From: Ottelia alismoides
Lineage: Eukaryota > Streptophyta > Magnoliopsida > Alismatales > Hydrocharitaceae
DNA length: 64,000 nucleotides
Direction: 5' to 3'
NCBI GenBank assembly: GCA_037367405.1
Contig: JAZKJV010006045.1
Location: 1,178,001-1,242,000, forward strand
The notes beneath the pieces were generated by a model. That model worked only from the letters and a program-made list of their open reading frames with translations, searched no databases and was not told where the DNA came from. Position numbers and translations under genes: made by a program. This document shows positions 10,787 to 21,335 of the stretch, piece after piece (the stretch's first letter is position 1; every line of letters starts with the position of its first letter).

Positions 10787-11119
10787 GTGATGGGGGTGAA
10801 GGCCGAGAAGGGGGATCCGGAGGCGGAGCACTTCATCGAGAACTTCGCGGAGACGGGGACGCTCGCCGGAACCATCTTCCCGGGGGAATTCATACCGTTG
10901 TTGAAGCTGCTGGACATGGGGAGGTTCGAGAGCAAGCTGATGAAGGTGAGGAACGATCAGAACAGGTTCCTGAGGAGGATCATCCAGGAGAGGAGCAAGA
11001 TCGTATTGCTTCCAGAAAATCAGGGAAAGGAGATGAAGTGCCTCGCGGATTTTCTGATAAAGCAGCAGGAGATCGACCCCGAATTTTACAACGAAGGCCT
11101 CGTCCTGGGCACCTTGTCG
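10787..11119 (+). CDS. CYP81: P450 exon 1, second part
   Basis: It reads GDPEAEHFIENFAETG, FPGEFIPLLKLLDMG and LADFLIKQQEIDPEFYNEG, which aligns in order with the F-G and H-helix region of CYP81 proteins. The 3' edge is TTGTCG followed by GTACGT, a good donor site, in phase 0. In the family the single conserved intron falls at this place, just before the oxygen-binding I-helix motif. The 5' edge depends on accepting the 84-base intron at 10703. Confidence 0.75.
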
Positions 11120-12864
11120 GTACGTTTGATCACAGTCCTTCCAATTTTTAAAACCCTAGGATTTTAGATACACATCAGATAGCGTCGTAACATGCATCAT
11201 CTACGACTAAATTAAGTGGAAGTGATAAGGTTCAAGTGGTGGTTAAGGTGCACTGTGCACATGTGCACATGCATCAGAGAGATCCAAATCCACCACTGAT
11301 GTAGTGTACGGAATCCACCACTTTTGAGGGCCTCTTCGCAGTCTGTCAATACATCTGTTCTTGCATATTTTTCTTCGTGTGTGAGTTTCCATAAAGTCTA
11401 ATGTTTTTTATTACTTGAACTTTATGTACCTGCCCCGTTAGGAAATTTAGATACACATATTATGCTAGAAAAATATGCGAACACCTATACGATAGATATA
11501 TTTCTATATTCTCATCTTTTTTGTGCATTTTCCATATATTATAAAATTTTCTGACCATTTATTATTTAAACTTTAACTTTGACTCTTGATCGTGCAACTA
11601 ATAGAAAAAGAAATACAAACAAACATAAAAAATCATATATGTCAAATAGAAAGTAAGCCATGGCCTTTAGATTTTATACAATTACCTCATCTTTCGACTT
11701 TCTATATGTTATAAGGTTCTACTATTTAAAATGTGCATTTATATAAATACAATCTTATTTAATTGATCATTAAATAGAAATAATAGCTTAATGAAATCTG
11801 TGATATGTTTAAAAAGAGATAAATTATATAAGTACATAATACATCTTATTTAAATAAATTTCTAAAGAAAAGATCAATTACAAAGAAGTTCATTCTTTGA
11901 GGATATTTCAAAATAAGAACATTCAATACGAGTATATTTTAATTTTAAAATTGGTGGATCTTTTATTATTCCGTTCTTTTTTTCCATAGGCAAAAGCTTT
12001 TTTACTTCCCTTTTTGAAAAAATAACAAGGTTATGATAAATGAATTTTTATAGATTGATTTCACAAGTCCACATTTTCAAAGTAATTAATTTCCAATGCA
12101 CAATGAAGTTATTAGTTTTTTTTAAAAAAAAATTGTATGCATTCAACATTATGGATCCAATTATTATTATGTAAATAGTAGACAATTCGAATTTTTGAAA
12201 GCAGAAAGGAAAAGTGTATTAAACAATGGATTAAAATAGTTTTTATATTAATGCGAATTACTAAGGGAAGAATTTAATATAAGGTTAAGCTTTGAAGATA
12301 GTTTTGTATCATCTAACGAATTTCTCTCATAAATTAGTTTATATACCATTTTGGCGTTTTCTTATAAATCTAAGCTATTTGCAGTAACCTATATTTTTAA
12401 ATTTCAGATAAATTCAAAATACTTAAGGGAACAGTATATAGCGAGAGTCCTAATAAACAGAGGATTAATTTCCATGGAACCATTTTAAACACGTGTTAAT
12501 CAAGTCTCTCGATATTGATTATATTAAAAATAATGCCTGCATTTATATCTAGTTGGAGATAAAGATGATAATATCAGCCATGTAAGTGTTTTCATATTCA
12601 ATTTGCATACTACCAAACTTGGAAGTAATTAACCCCTTAGAAACATTCAAGATTCAAAATTTAAAATATAGCACGAAATGCTGGTCAGTTGGTCTGTATA
12701 GATGCTAATAATGCAATAAAAACGTCCTTTTTTGCAGTTAATTGTATTCTTGTGTAAGGGGCGTCAAGTTTGACTAGTATATAGTACATACCGATGGATC
12801 CAAAGGTTTCCCTTTCTCCTTTTCAAAGTGGTGGGACTCGTGATGTAAGGGCCGTACCATACAC
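11120..12864 (+). other. First part of the P450 intron
   Basis: AT-rich intron sequence after the GTACGT donor. No open frame or clear transposon is visible here. Confidence 0.55.
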
Positions 12865-12867
12865 TAA

Positions 12868-13257
12868 GGCCCCGTGTTCGGTACAAGGATTACCGGCGGG
12901 TTTGCCAAGTTTATCCCCTTAACCCACATTCTCCTCTCTCTTCGTGGGCCTCACTTTATTCCTTTTTTAAAAAATTAAATAAATCAATTTTACATTATCA
13001 ATTATATCAAAAAATAATATATTATACCATTATGTCATATAAAAATTATAAACTACTCCACTCCTACCTACTTTTCCAAACTTCAATACAATCACATCAC
13101 AATAACTACTCACTTTTTCAAATTCCAATACAATCATATCACAACAAACCTACTTCTAACCCACCCTCAGTTTAACCCTCTATCCAAACACCAAAACTCA
13201 AAAATGGATTATCCTTTACCAGTTTAACCCGCCTTAACCCGCGTACCAAACGCACCC
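12868..13257. mobile_element. 390-bp MITE in the P450 intron
   Basis: The ends are GGCCCCGTGTTCGGTAC and, reversed, GGGTGCGTTTGGTAC, flanked by TAA on both sides (12865-12867, 13258-13260). A TAA duplication with a G-rich end containing GTTTGGTAC fits the PIF/Harbinger group. The inside is AT-rich and non-coding. Confidence 0.7.
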
Positions 13258-13549
13258 TAAAGACCGACGCCAATGACTTCGATATTTCTTCGAACATGTT
13301 AACTAACTTGACAAAGAAATTGACTTGCATAGATTGCCATGCCAATGTCGGATTACCCCTTTCCTAATAACCACATGAGACTATGAGCCCAATACAATTC
13401 AGCGTGTTAGTTTGAAGTCAACCCGGGCCTAGTCCAAATGAGGCTATGAACCTTTTTGGAGGAACCTATCAATGGCTAACGTACTTCCACCTTGGGGTGG
13501 ACGGACACAAGGGGTTGATGGCGATGCTTGATACCAGCTCTCGATAATG

Positions 13550-14048
13550 GAGGCAGCGAATGGGGTGGGAATTACTACTTGACAACTTGGTTTTAAGTAT
13601 TTTGGTTAGTTGTCAACTGGTTCAATTGGGTCCAAACCCAATAAGTTGTCGGAGATAGTTTTCTTAGGTTACTAGGCCGGGGGCATAAATCTAAGACGTT
13701 ACAATGGTATTAGAGTGGGTTCCCTCTGAAAGTGGAAAGGGCTACCTGAATGGACTTAAGCCGAGAGCGTGCAACCGCCACAATCACTAGGAATACGTGA
13801 TGGATCATGTCATAACGAGAACACTACAAATATAAGTGGGGGAGATTGTAACAATCCAACTATCAAACTTAGTCCCACATCTAAAACTCAAAGTGTGGGA
13901 GTGGATTATAAGTGGTGGGGATTACTACTTGACAACTTAACCTTAAGCATTTTGGTTGGTCGTCAACGGATTCATACACAAATCCAATGAGTTGTCAGGG
14001 ACAACTTTTCTTTGTTACCGGAATGAGGATCTAAGCCTGGGACGATAC
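13550..14048 (+). mobile_element. TRIM-like miniature LTR element in the P450 intron
   Basis: Two related direct repeats end at about 13703 and 14048. Both contain attactacttgacaactt, then attttggtt, gttgtc and a closing gacg-t/a-taca. Directly after the first copy comes TGGTATTAGAGTGGG (13705-13719), close to the complement of the initiator-tRNA-Met 3' end. Directly before the second copy is the purine-rich string agtgggggaga. Only about 140 bases separate the repeats, so nothing is encoded. This is the layout of a terminal-repeat retrotransposon in miniature. The left end of the first repeat is diverged and is only estimated. Confidence 0.6.
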
Positions 14049-15221
14049 ATCTAGTCTATGATAATAACTGGATTCCTCCAAAATATATATCAAAATAATC
14101 ATGTCGATATGTTATTTCTTTTGGCTTTGAAGGCGGGTAAATCATCAATATTTAAGAATTTATAGTTATTATACTAATAATCATTATTCAATATATGTGC
14201 ATAATTATTATGATGTTTTCTAACTTTGGTTGGATGATAAAATTATGCAATTAATAAAGGTGATTTCCTTTTTTTCTATTAAAATATAACTTATTAGCTA
14301 TTTTTAACATTTTCTATAGTTTAGAACATCTCTTTTTTATGATATCTTCAATACATTATTATGCATTTTTACATGTTTTGCAACTAATTTTGATTTGTAC
14401 CCATTATATTTAAGAAAATTATTTGGAATTTTTGTTACAGAATCTCTAACATATTGTCAATAAAAGTGTATTGAAAAAAATTTTACTAAAAGCTTCTTTT
14501 GAAAAGTACCACAGATTCGATTTTACTTTTAGCCCCTCTATTATAATACCTAGGTGTCCCTACCACATATTGCTATCATAATTAATTATTAATTATAATT
14601 ATTTAAGCAGCTAAGATGTCCGCCCTGATTAAAAATTGACCATATTTATCTTATGAAAAAAGTTATCTAAAGATGCCCTCATTAAATAATTTCGTGACCT
14701 TCTGTTATAATGCCTGTGACCTTATATTACATTAACGGAATGGTAAATACCTGAATTTTGTAAGAGAATAGGGTCACAAATGAATTTAAAAAAAGTTAAA
14801 GAGGCTTAAATGTTAATTGCACAAGCTAAAAAGGAAACACGTGTAAAATTCACTTCTTTTATTTTCCAAACATTCAATTAATATCTGCACGTGTCGAAGT
14901 TTATGCCCTTATTTTATCTTAACAGAAGGATCGAACTGCTGTAAGAATATAGTGGCACAAGTGTTAATGTCAAAAAAGATAGGGAGAGTACAATTGTAAA
15001 AAAAACCCTTGTTAAATTCCTGACCTTTTACGCTAACGACAAGGAAAGGGAAATACATGGATTTTGCAAGAATAAAGGACCACAAAGTTATTTATAAAAA
15101 TGTAAGAGGCTCAAATATTATCGCAAAAACTCAGAAGGTCATGAGTGTAAAAATATCTTTTCTATTTATTTTCATTTTATATAAATCTGCATTTTTTAAA
15201 AGTGGTGGGTATACATGGCAG
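14049..15221 (+). other. Last part of the P450 intron, with degenerate tandem repeats
   Basis: AT-rich sequence. From about 14700 to 15180 three diverged copies of a ~150-base module follow one another. Each has a taacgg- or taacga-like string, then tgtaagaata or tgcaagaata, a ggaccaca/gtggcaca-like string, and gtgtaaaa or tgtaaaaa. An AG acceptor closes the intron at 15221. No gene is seen. Confidence 0.4.
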
Positions 15222-15848
15222 TTCATGCTGACGGCCGGCGCCGACACATCGGCCATCACAATGGAGTGGGCTCTGTCTCTTCTCATCAATCACCCCGACG
15301 CCTTCCGCATGGTGAGGTACGAGGTGGAGTCGCGAACAGGACGCGGCGTCCTCGTCACGGAGCAGGACATTCCCCACCTCCCCTTCCTCCAGGCCGTCAT
15401 CTTCGAGACCCTCCGCCTCTACCCGCCGCTTCCCCTCCTCTTCGTCCACGCCACCTTCGAGGACTGCGTCATCAACGGCTATGACGTCCCCGCTGGCACC
15501 ATGGTCTTCATCGACGCCCCCGCTATCCACAGGGACGGGACCTTGTGGGAGGAGCCGGACAAGTTCAAGCCGGAGAGGTTCCTCAACAAGCCGGAGCTCG
15601 TGTCCAAGACCGGGGGTGGGTGCAAGTTCATACCTTTCAGCGCGGGGAGGAGGCGGTGCCCCGGGGAGGGCCTCGGTCTGCGAAACGCCGGGCTGACCTT
15701 GGCGACTCTCGTGCAGTGCTTCGATTGGAAGAGCGTAGACGGGAAGGAGCTCGACATGGAGGAAGAGTCGGGTCTCACCATGCCCAAAAAGGTGCCATTG
15801 GAGGCCATGTACAAGGTCAGGGAGATCATGCTCCCAGCTTTGGATTGA
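15222..15848 (+). CDS. CYP81: P450 last exon (I-helix to heme-binding loop)
   Basis: The acceptor TGGCAG ends at 15221. The exon encodes 208 residues and a stop. It holds AGADTS (oxygen activation), EWALSLLINHP, EQDIPHLPFLQAVIFETLRL with the ExxR pair, AIHRDGTLWEEPDKFKPERF, and the heme loop FSAGRRRCPG (cysteine thiolate ligand), followed by GLTLATLVQCFDW. It is uninterrupted and has normal length. An open frame extends upstream to 15057 through intron sequence, but that part is AT-rich and has no P450 similarity. Confidence 0.9.
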   Translation, partial: FMLTAGADTSAITMEWALSLLINHPDAFRMVRYEVESRTGRGVLVTEQDIPHLPFLQAVIFETLRLYPPLPLLFVHATFEDCVINGYDVPAGTMVFIDAPAIHRDGTLWEEPDKFKPERFLNKPELVSKTGGGCKFIPFSAGRRRCPGEGLGLRNAGLTLATLVQCFDWKSVDGKELDMEEESGLTMPKKVPLEAMYKVREIMLPALD

Positions 15849-16069
15849 TCCACTTTATCTCCATCACGAATCTACCTACTCTCCATAAGTCTCAGGTTCT
15901 TATCAAAGTCGGCTGCTAAATTTTAATTTGTGTGTTGATAATTTTGCAATCTAGATGATTTTTGTAAGGAGACAAGATTCTTTTTTGTTTTCAATAATCA
16001 TGTTAATAACGACAGTCGAACTCGGGAACTCTCGCTTAGCTAATATGTATTCATGCAATGGCATATGTA

Positions 16070-16190
16070 ATCATGTTCTGGTGGTAGAGCAGTGTGTCTT
16101 CATTTCAAAGGACCTGGATTCGAATTCTAGTGGGGAAGATCTGGATCCCTAAAATACAGGGTCTACTATTAAAAAATCACTTTTGATTGA
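16070..16190 (+). repeat. tRNA-derived SINE-like sequence
   Basis: TGGTAGAGCAGTG (16082-16094) fits an RNA polymerase III A box, and GGATTCGAATTCT (16116-16128) fits a B box, with about 20 bases between them. A non-tRNA tail with short A-runs follows. The arms of a tRNA cloverleaf do not close properly, so a SINE derived from a tRNA is more likely than a functional tRNA gene. The ends and any TSD are not defined. Confidence 0.4.
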
Positions 16191-16331
16191 GTAATTGATG
16201 AGATTATCCTGATTAATTTGGGAGTTTTTTTTATGGTGGCACAATGCTCTCCATGGAAATAAATAGAGGTATGGTGTGCATTGCAATACCTCCCAACATA
16301 AATTCTCATAGTACAAGAAAGAAATAAGAGA

Positions 16332-17792
16332 GAGTAAATTACAAAAAAGGATTGATCTTTACATAGATTATCAAATTAGGGACCGATCTTCAGTTTGTAA
16401 CAAATAGAGGATCAAAGTTTAACTTAACGTTCCGGTCCCCAACGCCGTCAATGGACGGCTCAATACATGATTTTACTTGACGAAATTATCCCTCATTCCT
16501 CTTCTCATTCCCCTCACTATGCCAAAGAGAACCCTCCAACCTCTTCTCCTTCCCCTAACTATGGACGAGCACTGGCACCTTCTGCTTTCTCCATGCTGCC
16601 ATTGCAGCCGCTGCGATTTGTATGAGCAGGCTCCCTACCAGCTTCATGAACCGGTACCTCCTTGTACCGGACAAGAACACGACCAGCCCGACGAGTATGG
16701 ACGTCGCGCAAATCCCGTAGCCCACCGCCTCCCGAGGTTGTCTTGGATGTAGACCAACACCATTACGATGAGGAGAGGACCCATGTTGATGAAGAAGAAG
16801 AACCAGTTGAAGAATTTCACCATATGTTTCTTCTCCGACATGTTCGACTCGTCGATTTTGTCGAAACTGAAGCCCGACACGCTTGACTTCAACCCTTTTA
16901 TCTCGAGGGTTGTCAAGTAGAGGGTCAAGTATAGCACGGAAAGCTGTGTGTCGGTTGCCGACACACAGGACCCGTCGATGGGGAGCACTTTGACGTAGCC
17001 AGGGATTATCGTGGAAATCGTTAAAATGGTCACAACCTGTTAAAAAGGGTGATTTACAATTTTGGAAGAACAAATAAGGATACCAGAAGGGCGATGCTTA
17101 TGGGTGCTTGAACGGCGGTGAAGATGGCGATTGTGAGATACCAGCCCAGGAGGGTGTCGGCTATGAAGGCGCCGAAGAGACAAAGCATGAAGAAGGTCCC
17201 GAGGATGTTGATGGCATTGGCAAAGACCACATTGCCAAGGTGCATTGTGCCGGTCAGGTAAGTGACGAGGATCACGGTGATGCTGAGTGACGTCAACCGC
17301 TCGTTGAGCTCCACAACCGAGGAGAGCATCTTCACAAAAAAATTGGGCAACGATCATTACAGATGGTTGTGTCCTCGTTGGGACGTTTATCTGTGAACTG
17401 AAAAAGGTAAGCATAGTTGGGATGTTAATTACCTAAGATGGTGGCGGCGTTGGTCCAGCCGCTAGTGGATGCGTGGGAGGTGGGACGGCCCACATAGTCC
17501 CATGCGTCGGAGAGGACCTTGTCAGCATCGGATTCTGGTAGGGAGGGAGCCATCTTTGTCGTCCATAGCGAGGGGAAGGAGAAGAGGTTGTAGGGTGCTC
17601 TTCACCATAGAGAGGGGAAAGAGAAGGCCGGAGCGGTAATTTCGTCAAGTAAAATGTTGGATTGGGATGCCCATTGACGGTATTGGGGACTGGAACGTTA
17701 ACTTAAACTTTGATCCCTTATTTGTTACAAAATGAACTTCAGTCTTATTTTGAGAATCCATGCAAATATCATTACCTTTTTTTAATTTACCT
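16332..17792. mobile_element. Pack-MULE carrying a nitrate/peptide transporter gene fragment
   Basis: The terminal inverted repeats begin GAGTAAATTACAAAAAAGG and, reversed from the right, AGGTAAATTAAAAAAAGG. They remain recognisable for about 230 bases on each side (16332-16566 against 17560-17792). A perfect 9-bp direct repeat AATAAGAGA flanks the element (16323-16331 and 17793-17801). There is no transposase. The cargo between the arms is the 5' half of an NPF transporter gene on the minus strand, with introns, so it was copied from DNA and not from mRNA. It sits about 480 bases after the P450 stop codon. The ends resemble those of the Mutator-like element at 8327, suggesting related families. 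Confidence 0.85.
16556..17553 (-). pseudogene. NRT1.1/NPF6-like nitrate transporter gene, 5' half, captured
   Basis: Read on the minus strand. Exon 1 (17553-17433) encodes the start MAPSLPESDADKVLSDAWDY and ends TNAATIL before a GTAATT donor. Exon 2 (about 17320-17070) holds VELNERL, which carries the ExxER proton-coupling motif of the family, and then VTYLTGTMHLGN and FIADTLLGWYLTIAIF. Exon 3 (about 17035-16560) has ILTISTIIPG, LSVLYLTLYLTTL, SVSGFSFDKIDE, FFNWFFFFINMG and VYVQD-like VYIQDNLGRRW. A frameshift follows, then YGICATSILVGLVVFLSGT and RYRFMKLVGSLL. The order matches the N-terminal half (first six membrane helices) of Arabidopsis NRT1.1-type proteins. The C-terminal half is absent and the frame is broken, so no working transporter is made. 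Confidence 0.8.
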
Positions 17793-17801
17793 AATAAGAG
17801 A

Positions 17802-18170
17802 TAAAGAGAGCAAGAGTAAAGAAGGTCCATAGATACAGCCATGAATCTTTGCATTCTTTCCTACAATTTGATAGCATAACTATTGACTTACTGATATTTC
17901 ACATCTCTATTATTCTCAATTGTTTGAATATTTGTAGCACTATATAGAAGGGTGTTTTTGTGAAACCACCCACAGTAAAATGATTTGATTATAGTACTTG
18001 TTTTCCCCTCACATTGGGGATCTCTATGTTAAAAGTCCCAATGTATTTATGTCGATTTTTATTATTGTAATTTCTATCCGTGGGTTTAGTTGATGTACGA
18101 TGCAGGATCCACTTACTAAATTTGGTGTTTTTTGCAACTGGGTCTATACGAAGAACCCATCCCTAAAAAG
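17802..18170 (+). repeat. Probable 5' LTR region of the copia relic
   Basis: No gene is seen. The sequence directly precedes a primer-binding-site-like string at 18171, so at least its end should be LTR. No second copy is available in the window to confirm this or fix the start. Confidence 0.3.
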
Positions 18171-19078
18171 TGGTATTATAGCCAACATGTTAGATAAGAT
18201 GGAATACTTTTCCAACATGATGATCTTAAATTGGACCAATTTATGGTAAAACGTGACGGACTTACTATTTCTGAAAGCCACACACCTTCCCCTTTGTTTC
18301 ACTAGAAAAGCATGAATCAAAGAGCGACAAAGAACAAGATTTCGAGCATAAGCACGTATATGAAAATCATTTGGTAGTTTGTAGATGAGAAAGCATATAA
18401 TCATTTTCTGATCTAGACACACGCATGGAAACTTTGGTCTAAGTTGGAGAACCTAAATGCTTTGAAGACAAGGAATAAGAAGTTAAGATATTGATATAAT
18501 TGAAGATGGGAGATGGTACTTTTATTTAAGACCATTTAAATGAATTTAAAGGTATTAGTGGTCAACTTTTCAACATGGGAATACAGATCATCGAACATGA
18601 TGCCCTAGGTCTGCTACCACTCGCTACTCTTCTGGATGGTTGGGAGACATTTTAGCCTTTTCTCACTAACTCCAACCTAATGGAGTTGTTTCCATAGAGG
18701 TCGTTAAAACTGGTATTCTAAACAGAGAAATGAGAAGGAAATTCAATGTTCCTTATCAAAGTCAAAGGTTGTGATCATGAAAAATATAGAAAAGGTTAAA
18801 TTGAGGAATGCTAAAGGAAGAGATCAAAGAAGAAACAAATCCAAGTCTAGATACAAAGATTTGGTGTCACCATTTTGAAAAGAAGGGCTACATCATGAAA
18901 TATTGCATCCAACCAAAAAGGGAAAAAAGAGTGGAGATGAAAATGAGGAACGATAAGGATGACATTGTTATTGTCATCACTACTGAGCATGATTTTTTGA
19001 TTATATCCGGCATGGATTTGTTGAATGGTGTTAGAGATGACACTTGTTGGCGATCAACGGTGGTTCGACCTTACATGT
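18171..19078 (+). pseudogene. Ty1/copia gag relic with primer-binding site
   Basis: TGGTATTATAGCC (18171-18183) resembles the initiator-tRNA-Met primer-binding site. Broken gag sequence follows. About 18505-18690 reads like a UBN2-type gag (MGDGT, then HLNEFKGISGQLFNMG, a leucine- and alanine-rich segment, and DGWETF). The stretch 18808-19077 ends the gag and contains CHHFEKKGYIMKYC, a degenerate zinc knuckle whose second cysteine has been lost. Stops and frameshifts interrupt it. No pol follows, so the element is truncated. Confidence 0.65.
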
Positions 19079-20926
19079 GACCTCCAACATCAAGCTTTTC
19101 ACATCTTATAATACTTGTGATTATGGCACTCTAAGAACAAGTATTTATTTCTTATTTAAAGTTATTAACAAGGTGGAGTCAATTTACATAATGTTAATTG
19201 AGTTCCTTTGAAGCTAAAGGATTTGTGGCACGCTTCAGACTCTTAAGAAAACTAGTTATTTGCGACCTCAGTTGTAGTCACATTGTAGTGCGAGAATAGT
19301 GGCTTTGTAATAGTATTATATACTTTCAACTACATGTAGTCGCAATAACAGTAGTCGCACACCTTTGCCTACAATTACAAATTAATGTGACCACAATGCA
19401 TCTTATTGTAGTTGTAATTTTATCTGATTGCAACCACAAAGCTACCATTAGTGACCCTTTTTGTAGTTCCAATTTGATTTTTCAAGGAAAAAAGCAACAT
19501 TAGCAACAAGCTACAGCTGCTGCTACCGTACCTGTTATAACACTTGTAGTCATACATTTACGCACATTTATATATACATATACATCTACAAATGTATACT
19601 AATAGAGATACACACATTCATACACACACATAAACACTAACACACACTAACACTAAGACAAAATATCGCACACATACACACTCAATCACACACACAAATT
19701 TACATGCTAATACACATGCGCACTGTCGATATCTATCTCTCACACACACATACATACATGTATTTACAAACATTCAAACACGCATGCAAGTACATATTCT
19801 CTCTCTCATACACACACATTCACACTCTTCACATATAAAATATTCACATATCCACGCACAAACATACCACCTAAACTTGAGAACTCGCTAGTGTCATTTT
19901 CTCATTCTTTTGAAGTCTAACAAGAGTCATTGTCTCATCCTCAACTCACTGACATAAAAAGCATTCATAGACTCGTCATTAATTAACTATTATCATGAAA
20001 CTAATAGAAAACATAACATGTTATCCTTGTGATTGGGGTTGCACATATAGTATTAACACAAGTTGCAACATTGTTATGAACTTAAAAATACTGAAATGAT
20101 CTTGTAAAAATATAAAAACAAATACATGTAAATGGATAATGAGTGACAATATAATGTCACATGACATTAACTCCATCTATTTAGTGTGCCAACCCTAGAA
20201 ACCCTTTTATTTATTGCACATGATTATCGTGATATATATCACCCATATGAACCCAATCATCGCTGGCTTTGACAAGTATTTCGTCGAAAACTCCAACATG
20301 CGATCACACCATTGAGAATTCATTCCATATCTCACTATAAGATAATTAACGAAACACGACTATAATAAAAAAAATCATAGAATTATTTTGTAGCATAGTC
20401 ATTGCTCCAACCAACGTGCCAAACATATCCAACAGATAAATATCATAATACAAAAACACATTCACATATATACACGACACAAAAACATTCACACTCACAC
20501 TCACTCATATACACATACACACATTCGCACTCTCAGACACACACTTTTTATAAAAGGATGTAGGCCAATAACCAAATCATTTAGAATGCTCTAGTGGCAT
20601 TAGGGTATAGGGATGTTGGAGTGTTGCATGCATTCTACATCCAAATGAATTTTTGCATTCCACCTACACATGATGGATTTTTGCACCACATAAGGTCCCT
20701 TCTACATTCAAATGACACCTTTATCAATGTACATCGAACATTACACTTAAAATTGTATTCCATCATCAAAAGCTAGTAACCAATATCTTGAACATAATCA
20801 CAATAAAACAATAAAATTTCATGCAGTTTATGATATAGTGATAATCCCAGTCTACAAGCACACAAATAAGTCATTCTATTGAAATATGTTTAAAATGAAT
20901 GAAGTAGAAATTGTACCCTAAAGATC
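19079..20926. repeat. AT-rich intergenic region with CA-rich simple sequence
   Basis: No gene is seen. About 19560-19860 and 20440-20550 are imperfect CA-rich simple repeats (acacac, catacaca, tcacac variants). Before them, 19250-19540 has repeated short strings around gtagtcgca and ttgtagt that recall CACTA subterminal repeats, but without a defined end. Confidence 0.55.
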
Positions 20927-20931
20927 AATAT

Positions 20932-21330
20932 TGCATGGGGTTGATGGGACTGCCCCCTGGGGACAGCCAACATGGCTGCCCCGCTCCATTTTTGGGCAAA
21001 TTTTTTTATTTTTTTGAAAAATATCGTCGTGTATATTCATCCATATATCCCTCCTATATGTCATTTGAATTTCGTCAAAAACAGAGACTCCTACGGCCTC
21101 CATCCAGACATGGTCGATTTAAAAAATCCTACGACCGTTAAAAAATGACATCTGGATGGAAGCCGTAGGAGTCTCTGTTTCTGACGAAATTCGAATGACA
21201 TATAGGAGGGATATAGGGATGAATATACATGGTGATATTTTTGAAAAAAAATAAAAAAAATTACGAAATATGATGTGGGGACAACCATGTTGACTACCCC
21301 TAGGGGCAGCCCCATTTTTCCCATAATGCA
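20932..21330. mobile_element. 399-bp foldback element with ~180-bp inverted arms
   Basis: The two arms (about 20932-21115 and 21140-21330) are inverted copies of each other. Paired strings include gggactgccccctggggaca with its partner near 21300, tatattcatcc, cctcctatatgtcatt, aatttcgtca and agagactcctacggc. The short loop is near 21115-21140. TGCAT lies at each tip, and AATAT flanks both ends (20927-20931, 21331-21335). Nothing is encoded; the open frames seen on both strands mirror each other because of the inverted repeat. It is a MITE or foldback transposon; the superfamily is unknown. Confidence 0.75.
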
Positions 21331-21335
21331 AATAT

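Larger units (their letters stand above)
10133..15848 (+). pseudogene. CYP81: CYP81-type cytochrome P450 gene with an in-frame stop in exon 1
   Basis: This is a plant microsomal P450 (heme monooxygenase, ER-anchored) of CYP81 type. Proposed structure: 10133-10702, an 84-base intron 10703-10786, 10787-11119, a 4.1-kb intron 11120-15221, and 15222-15848. The segments join in phase and total 509 codons, close to the usual ~500. Visible landmarks are the N-terminal membrane anchor, the proline hinge PPSPPGLPVIG, the I-helix AGADTS, the K-helix ETLR, FKPERF, and the heme loop FSAGRRRCPG with the cysteine ligand. Codon 142 is TAG (10556-10558), where relatives have a polar residue, and the family string GKRYYG expected near 10703 is absent. 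The coding is otherwise clean and GC-biased, so inactivation is recent, or the TAG is an allele or sequence error. Substrate unknown; CYP81 members hydroxylate isoflavonoids, glucosinolate precursors and herbicides. Confidence 0.8.

Noticed and set aside
15057..15221. Upstream extension of the last P450 exon
   Set aside because: AT-rich intron sequence with no P450 similarity and a good splice acceptor at its end.
16082..16128. Functional tRNA gene
   Set aside because: A and B boxes are present, but the acceptor and anticodon stems do not close.
19250..19540. A second CACTA element
   Set aside because: Subterminal-like repeats are present, but no CACTA terminus or 3-bp duplication could be found.
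19560..19860. CRISPR-like or ordered repeat array
   Set aside because: It is irregular CA-rich simple sequence without repeat-spacer structure, in a plant nuclear context.
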